Below, one piece after another: positions 55,300 to 63,589 of a stretch of 64,000 nucleotides of DNA (position 1 is its first letter; each line of letters starts with the position of its first letter). The notes beneath the pieces were generated by a model. The model was not told the DNA's origin and ran no database searches. It saw only the letters and a program-made list of their open reading frames with translations. Origin of the DNA: Aeromicrobium sp. (GTDB taxonomy: Bacteria; Actinomycetota; Actinomycetes; Propionibacteriales; Nocardioidaceae); NCBI RefSeq assembly GCF_023146395.1, contig NZ_JAGLCD010000001.1:1-64000 (forward strand), given 5' to 3'. A program made the position numbers and the translations under genes.

Positions 55300-56214
55300 T
55301 CAGCGCAGGCGCCGCAGGACGCCGGCCCAACGACCGGCTCGGCGCACCTCGGTGCCCGACCGCTGCGAGGCCTCCTCTGCGGCCTCGGTGACCGGCATCA
55401 TCTCCTCGGCGTCGCCCGTGCGCGCCTCGAGCGGCTCGCTGCGCCGCTCGTGGATCGCGTCGGCGAGCGAGGGCAGCAGAGCGCCGACCATGCTCGCGTA
55501 GCCCGACGCCGACGGGTGGAACCGGTCGTCACCGAAGAAAAGCTCGTGGTACTCCGAGAACATCGGGGCCAGGAGCGAGCCGAGGGAGACCGTCCGTGCC
55601 CCCGCCTCGATCGCGCCCACGGTCTGCTTGCGCGCCATGCGCCGGCTCTGGAGGCGCGCGATGCTGCGCAGGGGCTGCATCAGCGGCTTGACCGTGCCGA
55701 GGTCGGGGCACGTGCCGAGCACGACATCGGTGCCGGCGGCCACGAGCCTGCTGATGGCGACCTGGAGCTCGTCGACCGCGTGGGTCATCGACTTCAGGTG
55801 GGTCACGTCGTTGGCGCCGATCACGATGACCGCGACGTCGGCGCCGAAGCCGAGGCCGCGGTCGACCTGCTCGGCCAGGTCGCTGCTCTCGGCGCCCACG
55901 ACGGCGACGCTGCGGACCTCGACCGGGCCCTGCACCATCTGGGCAAGCCCCCAGCCCAGGAGCGCCGGGGGCGTGGTCATCTGCGTCTGCATGCCGTAGC
56001 CGACCGCGGCCGAGTCGCCCAGCACCAGCAGGCGCACGGTCTCGCCGGGAAGGTTGTCGCCGTAGAGCCCGTCGGGTGACGGCGGGCGGGCGTCGGTGAC
56101 GCCGATGAGCCGCCGCGCCAGCACCGTCTCGCCGAACAGGAAGCCCACCGACGCGCCGACGGCACCGGCGGTCCCGAGGGCAGTGGTGGTGGCCACCCGT
56201 CGACTGACACGCAT
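55300..56214 (-). CDS. SGNH/GDSL hydrolase, exported
   Basis: 304 aa. The signal-like N-terminus (RVATTTALGTAGAVGASVGFLFGE) precedes block I LLVLGDSAAVGYG (Ser nucleophile), block III VIVIGANDVTHL and block V DDRFHPSASGY (Asp/His). It is an esterase or lipase of unknown substrate. Leaderless: TAGGCT (56221-56226, minus strand) ends 6 nt before ATG 56214. Confidence 0.9.
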   Translation of the reverse strand: MRVSRRVATTTALGTAGAVGASVGFLFGETVLARRLIGVTDARPPSPDGLYGDNLPGETVRLLVLGDSAAVGYGMQTQMTTPPALLGWGLAQMVQGPVEVRSVAVVGAESSDLAEQVDRGLGFGADVAVIVIGANDVTHLKSMTHAVDELQVAISRLVAAGTDVVLGTCPDLGTVKPLMQPLRSIARLQSRRMARKQTVGAIEAGARTVSLGSLLAPMFSEYHELFFGDDRFHPSASGYASMVGALLPSLADAIHERRSEPLEARTGDAEEMMPVTEAAEEASQRSGTEVRRAGRWAGVLRRLR

Positions 56215-56277
56215 GGGGCCAGCCTAGTGACCGGGCCCGTTCGGGGCCTGTCGGCGCCATGACCGATGATGGGTGAC

Positions 56278-56973
56278 ATGCCTGACACCGTGCCGAACCT
56301 GCGTGACCTGCACGGCATCCCGGTCGAGGGCGGCGTCGTGGCGCCAGGTCGCCTGCTCCGCAGTGCCGCACCCGCTGTCGGTGACCTCGCCCCCGTGGGA
56401 GTGCCCTGGCCGCCCACAGCCGTCGTCGACCTTCGCTCGGCCAGCGAGATCGAGCCGGAGCATCCGTTGGCCGACCACGCCGCGATCCATCGACTTCCGC
56501 TCCTGGGAGCGCTGCGGCCGGGGGCGGCGCGACCGAGCGACCTGACGGGCCTGTACCGCGTGGTCGTGGAGTCGGCCGGCCCGATGCTCGTCGACGTCGT
56601 GCGTGCGGTGGCCACCTCGCCCGGCCCGGCCCTCGTGCACTGCGCGGCGGGCAAGGACCGCACGGGCATCTCGGTCGCCCTGGCGCTGCTGCTGGCCGGC
56701 GCCGACGTCGACGACGTCGTCGACGACTACCTGGAGACCGGACGCCACCGCGAGGCGATCGACGCTCGGCTCACCGCCATCGCGGGCCACGACCACCGGC
56801 AGACGCTCCCGGCGGCCTTTTTCGAGACCAAGGCGGAGGCCGTGCTCTCGGTCGTCGAGGTCTGGAGCGCGCACGACGGCGGGGTCCACGGGTGGTTCCA
56901 GGCGGCCGGCGGCACCGTCGACGACGTCGAACGGCTCCGCGGTCACCTGCGCGGTGACACGATGGGTGCATGA
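56278..56973 (+). CDS. Tyrosine/serine protein phosphatase (PtpB-like)
   Basis: About 231 aa. The P-loop is VHCAAGKDRTGISVALALLL (CX5R: C-A-A-G-K-D-R), with VVDLRSASEIEPEHPL upstream, as in Y_phosphatase3/PtpB-type enzymes. The start is ATG 56278 or 56266. Overlaps the pirin gene by 4 bp (ATGA). Confidence 0.88.
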   Translation: MPDTVPNLRDLHGIPVEGGVVAPGRLLRSAAPAVGDLAPVGVPWPPTAVVDLRSASEIEPEHPLADHAAIHRLPLLGALRPGAARPSDLTGLYRVVVESAGPMLVDVVRAVATSPGPALVHCAAGKDRTGISVALALLLAGADVDDVVDDYLETGRHREAIDARLTAIAGHDHRQTLPAAFFETKAEAVLSVVEVWSAHDGGVHGWFQAAGGTVDDVERLRGHLRGDTMGA

Positions 56974-57893
56974 GCGGGACGCTGCGGCTGGACGACTCCG
57001 GCGCCGAGACCTTGGAACCGCGCGAGGTGCCGCTGGGCGGTCTGCGCGGCATCACCGTGCACCGCACCCTGCCGCACCGGTCGCGCCCCACGATCGGCGC
57101 CTGGTGCTTTGCCGACCACTTCGGCCCCACCGACGCTCGCATGCGCGTGCTGCCGCACCCGCACACGGGCCTGCAGACTGTCACCTGGCCCATGGCCGGA
57201 CGCATCCGCCATCGCGACAACCTCGGGTCCGACGTCATGCTGCGGCCCGGTGAGCTGAACCTCATGACGTCGGGCGATGCCGTGTCGCACTCCGAGATCA
57301 GCGACGCCGACGACCCCACTCCCATGTCGGGGGTCCAGCTGTGGGTCGCCCTGCCCGACTCGCGGCGCCTCGGGCCCGCCGACTTCGAGCACGTCCCCGA
57401 CCTGCCAAGGGTCGAGGGGCGGGGCTGGGACGGCCTCCTCGTGGTCGGCGACTTCGCGGGGGAGTCCTCGCGCGCGAAGGTCCACACGCCGCTCGTGGGC
57501 GTGCAGATCTCGCTGCACGATCCCGATGTCGTGCTCGATCTCGACCCGTCGTTCGAGTACGGCGTCCTGGCGCTCGACGGTCCGGTCGACGTCGACGGCA
57601 TCGCGGTCGCCCACCGGGCCCTGCGCTACCTCGAGCCCGGCAGCCGGGTGCACCTCGACGGCCCCGGTCGCACGGTGCTGCTGCTCGGGGGCGAGCCGTT
57701 CACGGAGAAGCTCGTGATGTGGTGGAACTTCATCGCCCGCGACCACGACGAGATCGTCCAGGCTCGAGACGACTGGATGTCGCAGCCCGTCGGCGGTCGG
57801 TTCGGTCGCGTCGAGGGTCACGCCGACGACTTCATCCCGGCGCCCGAGCTCCCGAACGTCCGCCTCCGCCCCCGCGTCCGCCTCAAGTCCTGA
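56970..57893 (+). CDS. Pirin family protein
   Basis: 307 aa bicupin. GAWCFADHFGPTDARMRVLPHPHTGLQTVTW contains the metal-binding His set (HPHTG), and the LNLMTSGDAVSHSEISD segment follows. Pirins can act as quercetinases or redox sensors; the role here is unknown. ATG 56970 overlaps the phosphatase stop. TGAGGGG/CCCCTCA (57891-57922) may form a terminator stem. Confidence 0.92.
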   Translation: MSGTLRLDDSGAETLEPREVPLGGLRGITVHRTLPHRSRPTIGAWCFADHFGPTDARMRVLPHPHTGLQTVTWPMAGRIRHRDNLGSDVMLRPGELNLMTSGDAVSHSEISDADDPTPMSGVQLWVALPDSRRLGPADFEHVPDLPRVEGRGWDGLLVVGDFAGESSRAKVHTPLVGVQISLHDPDVVLDLDPSFEYGVLALDGPVDVDGIAVAHRALRYLEPGSRVHLDGPGRTVLLLGGEPFTEKLVMWWNFIARDHDEIVQARDDWMSQPVGGRFGRVEGHADDFIPAPELPNVRLRPRVRLKS

Positions 57894-58096
57894 GGGGCCG
57901 GGCCGCCGATGGTTACCCCTCACGGGGCATGTTCCCTCCTCGCTGGCGCCTCACGGGGTGGGTTCCGTCCGCCACGCGTGGATCCACGGGCCGAGCGGAG
58001 GCGAGGCAAGGTGCCCGGGCGCAGCCCGGCAGCGGTGAGGAACGAACCGCTGAAGCGGTGAGGAACGAGTCGCGCACCGCTCGACATACAGTCATG
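57894..58096. repeat. Intergenic short-repeat region upstream of the SDR-P450 operon
   Basis: No gene is seen. CCTCACGGGG followed by GTTCC occurs at 57918-57935 and 57949-57966 (31-bp period). GCGGTGAGGAACGA occurs at 58032-58045 and 58055-58068 (23-bp period). TACAGT at 58087-58092 is a possible -10. Confidence 0.6.
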
Positions 58097-58123
58097 CATT
58101 GAGATACCGTCGGTATCGCAATG
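58097..58123. promoter_or_regulatory. 27-bp palindromic operator upstream of the SDR-P450 operon
   Basis: CATTGaGATACCG (58097-58109), centre T58110, CGGTATCgCAATG (58111-58123). The arms are complementary except for one symmetric position. The size and symmetry suit a dimeric TetR-type repressor. It lies 29-55 bp before the SDR ATG. Confidence 0.75.
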
Positions 58124-58151
58124 ATGTGACGTGGAGCACCGAGGAGCACCC

Positions 58152-58979
58152 ATGGGCTGGATCAACGGCAAGGTCGCGGTCGTGACGGGCGCGGGCTCAG
58201 GCATCGGCCGGGCCCTGGCGCTGGAGCTGACCAGACGGGGCGCGACCGTGGCGATCAGCGACGTCGACGTCGCCGGGCTCGAGGCCACTGCCGAGCAGGT
58301 CCGCCAGCTCGGCGGCACCGTCCGGTCGGACGTCATCGACGTGTCTCAGCGCGAGGTCGTCGAGCACTACGCCGACGAGGTGGTCGCCGACCTCGGACGG
58401 GTCAACCTCGTGATCAACAACGCGGGCATCGCCTACTTCGGCAACGTCACGGAGATGCCCTACAAGCACCTCGAGCGCGTCATGGACGTCGACTTCTGGG
58501 GCGTGGTCAACGGCACCAAGGCATTCCTGCCGCACCTCGAGGCCTCGGGCGACGGTCACGTCGTCAACATCTCGAGCGTGTTCGGCCTCTTCGGCGTGCC
58601 GTCCCAGAGCGCCTACAACGCGGCGAAGTTCGCGGTCCGCGGCTTCACCGAGGCGCTCGCCATGGAGATGAAGATGGCGAACAAGCCCGTGTCGGTCACG
58701 TGCGTCCATCCCGGTGGCATCAAGACCAACATCGTCCGCAACGCGACCTCGGTCGACGAGCGCGCCGACGAGAAGAGTGCGATGAGTGCCCACTTCGACA
58801 AGGTGCTGGCCCGCACGACGCCCGCGAAGGCGGCCACGGTGATCCTCGACGGGGTCGAGAAGAAGAAGGTGCGTGTGCTGATCGGCGCCGACGCCAAGGT
58901 CATCGACGCCTTCGTCCGCGCCGCCGGTCCCCGGTACCAAGGGGTCGTGCGCTGGGCGTCAGGCAAGTCCGGGCTCTGA
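58152..58979 (+). CDS. Short-chain dehydrogenase/reductase
   Basis: 275 aa classical SDR. GKVAVVTGAGSGIGRALAL (TGxxxGIG), LVINNAGIAYFG (NNAG), Ser in VVNISSVFG, SAYNAAKFAVRGF (YxxxK) and VHPGGIKTNI. It resembles mycobacterial SDRs of lipid or alcohol oxidation. ATG 58152 has GAGGAG 5 nt upstream. The P450 gene follows after 1 bp, so the two probably act in sequence on a fatty acyl or alcohol substrate. Confidence 0.92.
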   Translation: MGWINGKVAVVTGAGSGIGRALALELTRRGATVAISDVDVAGLEATAEQVRQLGGTVRSDVIDVSQREVVEHYADEVVADLGRVNLVINNAGIAYFGNVTEMPYKHLERVMDVDFWGVVNGTKAFLPHLEASGDGHVVNISSVFGLFGVPSQSAYNAAKFAVRGFTEALAMEMKMANKPVSVTCVHPGGIKTNIVRNATSVDERADEKSAMSAHFDKVLARTTPAKAATVILDGVEKKKVRVLIGADAKVIDAFVRAAGPRYQGVVRWASGKSGL

Positions 58980-58980
58980 C

Positions 58981-60492
58981 ATGCACAACGACTGGGGCGG
59001 GCAGTCCTTCACGCATCCCCCGGGCCGTCTGCCGATCGTGGGCGATGGCCGGTCGGTCGATCCCTCCCGTCCCCTGAAGAGCATGGTCGGTCACGCCGAG
59101 AAGCTCGGCGAGCCGATCTTCGAGATCCAGGTCTTCGACCAGAAGTTCGTCTTCGTCGCGAGCGCCGAGCTCGCGGCCGAGCTGTGCGACGAGCAGCGGT
59201 TCGTCAAGGTGCTGCCGCCCGCCGTCGACGCCTTGCGGGAGTTCGCGGGCGACGGGCTGTTCACGGCCCACTCCCACGAGCACAATTGGCGCCTCGCCCA
59301 CGACCTGCTCCGGCCCGCGTTCACCCGGACGGCGATGCAGTCCTACCACCCGGTCATGGTCGAGACGCTCGACGAGCTCTTCGCCTACTGGGAGCGACTC
59401 GACGGTCCGGTCGACGTCGCGCGCGACATGACCAAGCTGACCCTCGAGACGCTGGCGCGGGCCGCGCTGAGCCGCGACTTCTCCTCCTTCGACGGCATCG
59501 ACCCGCATCCCTTCGTGGCCGCGATGATCCTGGCCCTCAAGAGCGGGCAGCGCATCGCGACGCTGCGCACCGCGCCGGGTGGTCGCCTGGCCGTGCGGCG
59601 CATTCGCAAGCGGACCCAGGCCTCGCAGGACTACGTCGACGAGCTGCTCGACGACATCATCGCGACGCGCCGCGCGCAGCCGCCCTCGGAGCACGACCTG
59701 CTCGGCATCATGCTCAGTGCTCGCCACCCCGAGACCGGCGAGCAGCTCGACGACACCAACATCCGCCACCAGATCCTCACGTTCCTGGTGGCCGGTCACG
59801 AGACCACCTCGGGGGCACTGTCGTTCGCGCTGTACTACCTCTCGCGCGACCCCGAGATCCTCGCCCGGGCCCATGCCGAGGCCGATGCCGTGCTCGGCCC
59901 CGACCGCGACACGGTGCCGACCTTCGAGCAGGTGCCGCAGTTCCGCTACCTGCGCCGCGTGCTCGACGAGTCGCTGCGGCTGTGGCCCACGGCGCCCGGC
60001 TTCGGCCGGGGCCCGCGCGAGACCACGACGCTGTCGACCGGTCACGTCATGCGACCGCAGGACTGGGCCATCGTGCTGCTGCCCGCGGTGCACCGCGACC
60101 CCGCCGTGTGGGGTGACGACGCCGAGCGCTTCGACCCCGACCGGTTCCTGCCCGAGAACTCCCGCGGCCGGCTGCCCCACAGCTACAAGCCGTGGGGCAC
60201 GGGGGAGCGGTCGTGCATCGGACGCCAGTTCGCCCAGCAGGAGGCGATCCTCGTGCTGGCCCGGCTGCTGCACCGCTACGAGATCACGGGCGACCCCGAC
60301 TACGAGCTCGACATCGCCGAGCGGCTCACGATCGTGCCGAAGGGATTCGAGCTCCGGCTGACCCCGCGCACGCCGCAGCGGGTCGCGCCGGATCGGCCGC
60401 ACGGCGATCCGGAGTCGGACGGCTCAGAGCCGCCAAGCGCCACGTGCCCTCACGCGTCGGCTCACGCGGACGGTCTCGACGCCCAGGCCTGA
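58981..60492 (+). CDS. Cytochrome P450, CYP102-like heme domain without reductase
   Basis: 503 aa. The N-terminal region (DEQRFVKVLPPAVDALREF, AGDGLFTAHSHEHNWRLAH) and ELDIAERLTIVPKGFELR follow the P450-BM3 (CYP102) heme domain closely. I-helix AGHETTSG, ExxR in DESLR and heme ligand C412 are present. The first residue of the heme loop is W405 (WGTGERSCIG) where nearly all P450s, including BM3 F393, have Phe. No FMN/FAD reductase domain is fused and no ferredoxin lies nearby. Likely a fatty-acid or alkane-chain hydroxylase working with the upstream SDR. Confidence 0.93.
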   Translation: MHNDWGGQSFTHPPGRLPIVGDGRSVDPSRPLKSMVGHAEKLGEPIFEIQVFDQKFVFVASAELAAELCDEQRFVKVLPPAVDALREFAGDGLFTAHSHEHNWRLAHDLLRPAFTRTAMQSYHPVMVETLDELFAYWERLDGPVDVARDMTKLTLETLARAALSRDFSSFDGIDPHPFVAAMILALKSGQRIATLRTAPGGRLAVRRIRKRTQASQDYVDELLDDIIATRRAQPPSEHDLLGIMLSARHPETGEQLDDTNIRHQILTFLVAGHETTSGALSFALYYLSRDPEILARAHAEADAVLGPDRDTVPTFEQVPQFRYLRRVLDESLRLWPTAPGFGRGPRETTTLSTGHVMRPQDWAIVLLPAVHRDPAVWGDDAERFDPDRFLPENSRGRLPHSYKPWGTGERSCIGRQFAQQEAILVLARLLHRYEITGDPDYELDIAERLTIVPKGFELRLTPRTPQRVAPDRPHGDPESDGSEPPSATCPHASAHADGLDAQA

Positions 60493-60578
60493 GCGGCGGT
60501 CGTCCACAGGCGACGTCGGCGTGGCTGGTCCGCGTGGGCGGGCGGCGCTTGGCTGTGGTCTTGACCGAGGAGGCGACC

Positions 60579-60584
60579 TACCAT
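60579..60584 (+). promoter_or_regulatory. -10 element, leaderless promoter of the Uma2 gene
   Basis: TACCAT, 7 nt before ATG 60592. It would exclude the upstream ATG at 60583. Confidence 0.5.
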
Positions 60585-60591
60585 GAGCGTC

Positions 60592-60921
60592 ATGGCGACC
60601 GAGGTGTCCACCGGCTTGCCGCGGGGTCGTGCGCTGACGCGCGAGGACCTGGCGGAGATGCCCGATGACGGGCACCGTTACGAGCTGCTCGATGGGGTGC
60701 TCATCGTGAGCCCGGCGCCGTCGACTCGGCATCAGCGTGCGCTTCGGAACCTGTTCCGCGTGATCGATGCGGCGTGCCCGGAGTCGCTCGAGGTGTTGTT
60801 CGCCCCACTTGACGTCGTGCTCGCCGACGACACCGTGATGCAGCCCGACCTCGTGGTGGCGCGGGTCGAGGACCTCACCGAGCGTGAGCCCTGTCGGCCT
60901 GACTCCGGCCGTGACTCCTAG
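60592..60921 (+). pseudogene. Truncated Uma2-family endonuclease-like gene
   Basis: 109 aa, against about 180-190 for the family. TREDLAEMPDDGHRYELLDGVLIVSPAPSTRHQRAL and VMQPDLVVARVEDLTE match the Uma2 N-terminal half including the PDLVV acidic motif. The second half, with the expected EVLSPST segment, is missing: after LTE the frame reads REPCRPDSGRDS and stops. It is therefore either a decayed gene or a short variant. The downstream sequence is palindromic and non-coding. Confidence 0.75.
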
Positions 60922-61004
60922 CCGGAGAATCCGCCCCGCTCGGTTTCGGTCGCGGGCTTCGTGACCGTGCCGCCGGCGTAGCCATGCGGCCCCGACGCTG
61001 TGCG

Positions 61005-61058
61005 CCCAGATGCGCACTTCCTCCGGTCAGGAAACGCACATCTGAGCGCACATCTGGG
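61005..61058. repeat. Palindromic intergenic element with tandem CGCACATCTG
   Basis: CCCAGATG (61005-61012) is complemented by CATCTGGG (61051-61058). CGCACATCTG occurs in tandem at 61035-61044 and 61047-61056 (12-bp period). It shares CCAGATG/CATCTGG with the element at 31938-32000. Confidence 0.65.
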
Positions 61059-61070
61059 TCGGACGTGCGC

Positions 61071-61102
61071 GAGCCCCGGCAGTCGCGTGGCTGCCGGGGC
61101 TC
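61071..61102 (-). terminator. hsp20 terminator
   Basis: GAGCCCCGGCAG (61071-61082) and CTGCCGGGGCTC (61091-61102) are perfect 12-bp arms around 8 nt, 10 nt downstream of the hsp20 stop on the minus strand. Confidence 0.75.
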
Positions 61103-61111
61103 GCCGCGGGC

Positions 61112-61582
61112 TCAGGCCTGCTCGACCTCGGCGGCTGCGGGGCCCTCGTTGATCGCGATGCGCGTGGGCTCGGTGCCCGCGTAGACCCCCGCGACGCGGA
61201 CGTGCAGCACGCCCTTGTCGTAGTGGGCGCTGACGGCGTCGGCGCCGACGTGGCCCGGGAGACCGAACGATCGGCGGAAGCTGCCGTACCGGACCTCGCG
61301 GACCGAGCGACCCGTGGACTCCTCCGCCCGGTCGTCCTTGCGCTCGCCCGCGATGACGAGTCGGTTGTTGGTGACCTCGACCGAGACGTCCTCGGCGACG
61401 TCGACACCGGGCAGGTCGAGCCGGACCACGACGTCGTCGCCCTCACGGACGGTCTCGGCGGTGGGTGTGAACGCCAGGGACTCGCCGGACGGGACGGTCT
61501 GGCCGCCGAACGTGGAACGCACGAGCGAGTCGAACTCGGCGAAGAACGGGTCGCGGCCGCGGAAGCGGGTGATGGTGCTCAT
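61112..61582 (-). CDS. Small heat shock protein Hsp20
   Basis: 156 aa. The alpha-crystallin domain (about 38-140) has VVVRLDLPGVDVAEDVSVEV, LVIAGERK and FRRSFGLPGHVGADAVSAHYDKGVLHVRV. The N-terminal arm is short, and the C-terminal I-x-I-like anchor is RIAIN. It holds unfolding proteins. A HAIR-type inverted repeat lies about 50 bp upstream, so HspR control is likely. Confidence 0.94.
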   Translation of the reverse strand: MSTITRFRGRDPFFAEFDSLVRSTFGGQTVPSGESLAFTPTAETVREGDDVVVRLDLPGVDVAEDVSVEVTNNRLVIAGERKDDRAEESTGRSVREVRYGSFRRSFGLPGHVGADAVSAHYDKGVLHVRVAGVYAGTEPTRIAINEGPAAAEVEQA

Positions 61583-61634
61583 GTGGAACCTCCGATGAGT
61601 AGTGGCCGACCACCGTGGTCGGTACCAGTCACAA

Positions 61635-61664
61635 CTTGAGTCTTACTGACTCAATTCCCTTGAG
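61635..61664. promoter_or_regulatory. HAIR element (HspR operator) upstream of hsp20
   Basis: CTTGAGT (61635-61641), 7 nt, ACTCAAT (61649-61655) matches the HspR consensus CTTGAGT-N7-ACTCAAG except for the last base. A further half-site CTTGAG is at 61659-61664. It lies 53 bp upstream of the hsp20 ATG (minus strand). Confidence 0.85.
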
Positions 61665-61709
61665 CAAGATGTGTTCACCATCAGCGAACGAGTCCGCGCC
61701 GACAGCAGC

Positions 61710-61738
61710 GCCCCGCCCTCCGGTGCGGAGGACGGGGC
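61710..61738 (-). terminator. msrA terminator
   Basis: GCCCCGCCCTCCG (61710-61722) pairs with CGGAGGACGGGGC (61726-61738) with one mismatch, around a 3-nt loop, 20 nt after the msrA stop on the minus strand. Confidence 0.65.
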
Positions 61739-61758
61739 GGGGGTCGCCGAGGCCGTGA

Positions 61759-62394
61759 TCAGGCGTAGCTGACGCCTGTCGCGTGCAGCGGACAGTAGCC
61801 GTGCGGGTTCCGCACGAGGTACTGCTGGTGGTAGTCCTCGGCGTAGTAGTACTCCGCGAGCGGCTTGATCTCGGTCGTGATCGTGCCGTAGCCGCTGGCC
61901 GTCATCTTCTGCTGGTAGTGATCGCGCGACGCCTCGGCCTTGGCCTGCTGCTCGGGCGTCGTGGTCAGCAGGACCGAGCGGTACTGCGAGCCGCGGTCGT
62001 TGCCCTGCCGCATGCCCTGGGTCGGGTCGTGGTTCTCCCAGAAGGTCGCGAGCAGGTCGTCGTAGGACAGCACGTTCGGGTCGAAGACGATCCGCACGAC
62101 CTCGGCGTGACCCGTGCGGCCGGTGCAGACCTCCTCGTACGTCGGGTTCGGGGTGTACCCGCCGGCGTAGCCCACCGTCGTGGACCAGACGCCCGGCAGC
62201 TGCCAGAACGTCTGCTCCTCGCCCCAGAAGCAGCCGAGTCCGACCACGGCGACCTCGAAGCCCTCCGGCCCGTCGGTCTCGAGCGGGTTGCCGGTGACGA
62301 GGTGCCGGTCGCCGACGAGGTGGGTGCGGGAGGCGCGGCCGGGCAGAGCGTCCTCGCGGGCGGGCATCTCGGTCTTGCGGGTTCCGAAGATCAT
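61759..62394 (-). CDS. Peptide methionine sulfoxide reductase MsrA
   Basis: About 211 aa. Catalytic motif [12 protein letters not shown], then [25 protein letters not shown] and the C-terminal resolving-Cys region [14 protein letters not shown]. It repairs oxidised Met-S-sulfoxide. The start at ATG 62394 is chosen because GGAAGG lies 9 nt upstream; ATG 62403 overlaps that RBS. Confidence 0.95.
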   Translation of the reverse strand: MIFGTRKTEMPAREDALPGRASRTHLVGDRHLVTGNPLETDGPEGFEVAVVGLGCFWGEEQTFWQLPGVWSTTVGYAGGYTPNPTYEEVCTGRTGHAEVVRIVFDPNVLSYDDLLATFWENHDPTQGMRQGNDRGSQYRSVLLTTTPEQQAKAEASRDHYQQKMTASGYGTITTEIKPLAEYYYAEDYHQQYLVRNPHGYCPLHATGVSYA

Positions 62395-62454
62395 GGGGTC
62401 CATCCTTCCGTCTCGACACCGTCAACGCCGTTCGGGGCGTCGGTGTTCCGCGAG

Positions 62455-62460
62455 TAGGGT
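62455..62460 (+). promoter_or_regulatory. -10 element, leaderless promoter of the AI-2E permease
   Basis: TAGGGT, 7 nt before ATG 62468. Confidence 0.6.
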
Positions 62461-62467
62461 CGACCCC

Positions 62468-63589
62468 ATGAGTGCCCGCTACCAGGTCCCGGTCGGGATG
62501 GAGATCGCCACGGCCTGGGCCTGGCGCCTGATCGTGATCGCGGCGGCGGGGTTCGGCCTGCTGTGGCTCCTGCAGTACTTCTCCGAGATCACGGTGCCGA
62601 TCACGATCGGCCTGCTCGGCACGGCGCTCACGATCGGCGTCGTCGACGCGCTCGAGCGGCGCGGCGTGCCGCGGCTCCTCGCGACCCTGCTGGTCACGAT
62701 CCTGATGCTCGTGACCCTGGTGGGCCTGGTGACCCTGGTGGGGCAGCAGCTCTCGACCCAGTTCGACGAGCTCCGCTCGAGCATCGTGGCCGGCATCGGC
62801 GAGCTGCGTGACTGGGCCCGGAACGGCCCGCTGGGTCTGAGCGACGACGACCTCAACGGGTACGTCACGCAGGTGCAGGACGCGATCGCCGGCACCGGGC
62901 GCCAGGCCGTGATCGACCAGGCCACGGCCGTCGGCATCTCGCTGGCCCACTTCGTGACCGGCTTCTTCATCGCCCTGTTCGCGGCCGTGTTCTTCCTGTA
63001 CGAGGGCGACCGGATCTGGGCCTGGGTCGTCACGCTGTTCCCCCGCGACGCCCGTGGCAAGGTCAGCTCCTCCGGCTACCGGGCCTGGGAGTCGCTGACG
63101 AGCTTCGTGCGGGCCACGGTCATCGTCGCCCTGGTCGACGCGGTCGGCATCGCGCTCGGGGCGTGGCTGCTCGGGGTGCCCCTGACCTTCGCGATCGGCG
63201 TGATCGTCTTCCTCGGGGCGTTCGTGCCCATCATCGGCGCGTTCGTCTCCGGCATGGTCGCGGTGCTGGTCGCTCTCGTGGCCCAGGGGCCCTGGACGGC
63301 GCTGTTCATGCTGCTCGTCGTGATCGCCGTCCAGCAGCTCGAGTCGCACGTCCTCCAGCCGTTCCTCATGGGTCGCCTCGTGGCGGTGCACCCACTCGCG
63401 ATCATCGCCGCGATCGCGGCCGGCATCACGGTCTCCGGAGTCGTCGGTGCCCTCGTGGCCGTGCCGCTCGTCGCCTGTCTCAACGGGGTCGTCAAGCACC
63501 TCGCCGAGGAGGCGGGCAACCCCCTGCAGCCCGACGGGCTCCCCGAGGACGTGCCACCGGACGCCGAGCACTCGGCGGAGCCGGCATGA
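62468..63589 (+). CDS. AI-2E family transporter (YdiK/TqsA/PerM-like)
   Basis: 373 aa with about 8 transmembrane helices. A cytoplasmic or extracytoplasmic helical segment (about 95-145) is followed by FLGAFVPIIGAFVSGMVAVLVALVAQG and QQLESHVLQPFLMGRLVAVHPLAII, the AI-2E family signature. The transported substrate is not known; in some relatives it is an ion. Overlaps ilvA by 4 bp (ATGA). Confidence 0.92.
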   Translation: MSARYQVPVGMEIATAWAWRLIVIAAAGFGLLWLLQYFSEITVPITIGLLGTALTIGVVDALERRGVPRLLATLLVTILMLVTLVGLVTLVGQQLSTQFDELRSSIVAGIGELRDWARNGPLGLSDDDLNGYVTQVQDAIAGTGRQAVIDQATAVGISLAHFVTGFFIALFAAVFFLYEGDRIWAWVVTLFPRDARGKVSSSGYRAWESLTSFVRATVIVALVDAVGIALGAWLLGVPLTFAIGVIVFLGAFVPIIGAFVSGMVAVLVALVAQGPWTALFMLLVVIAVQQLESHVLQPFLMGRLVAVHPLAIIAAIAAGITVSGVVGALVAVPLVACLNGVVKHLAEEAGNPLQPDGLPEDVPPDAEHSAEPA

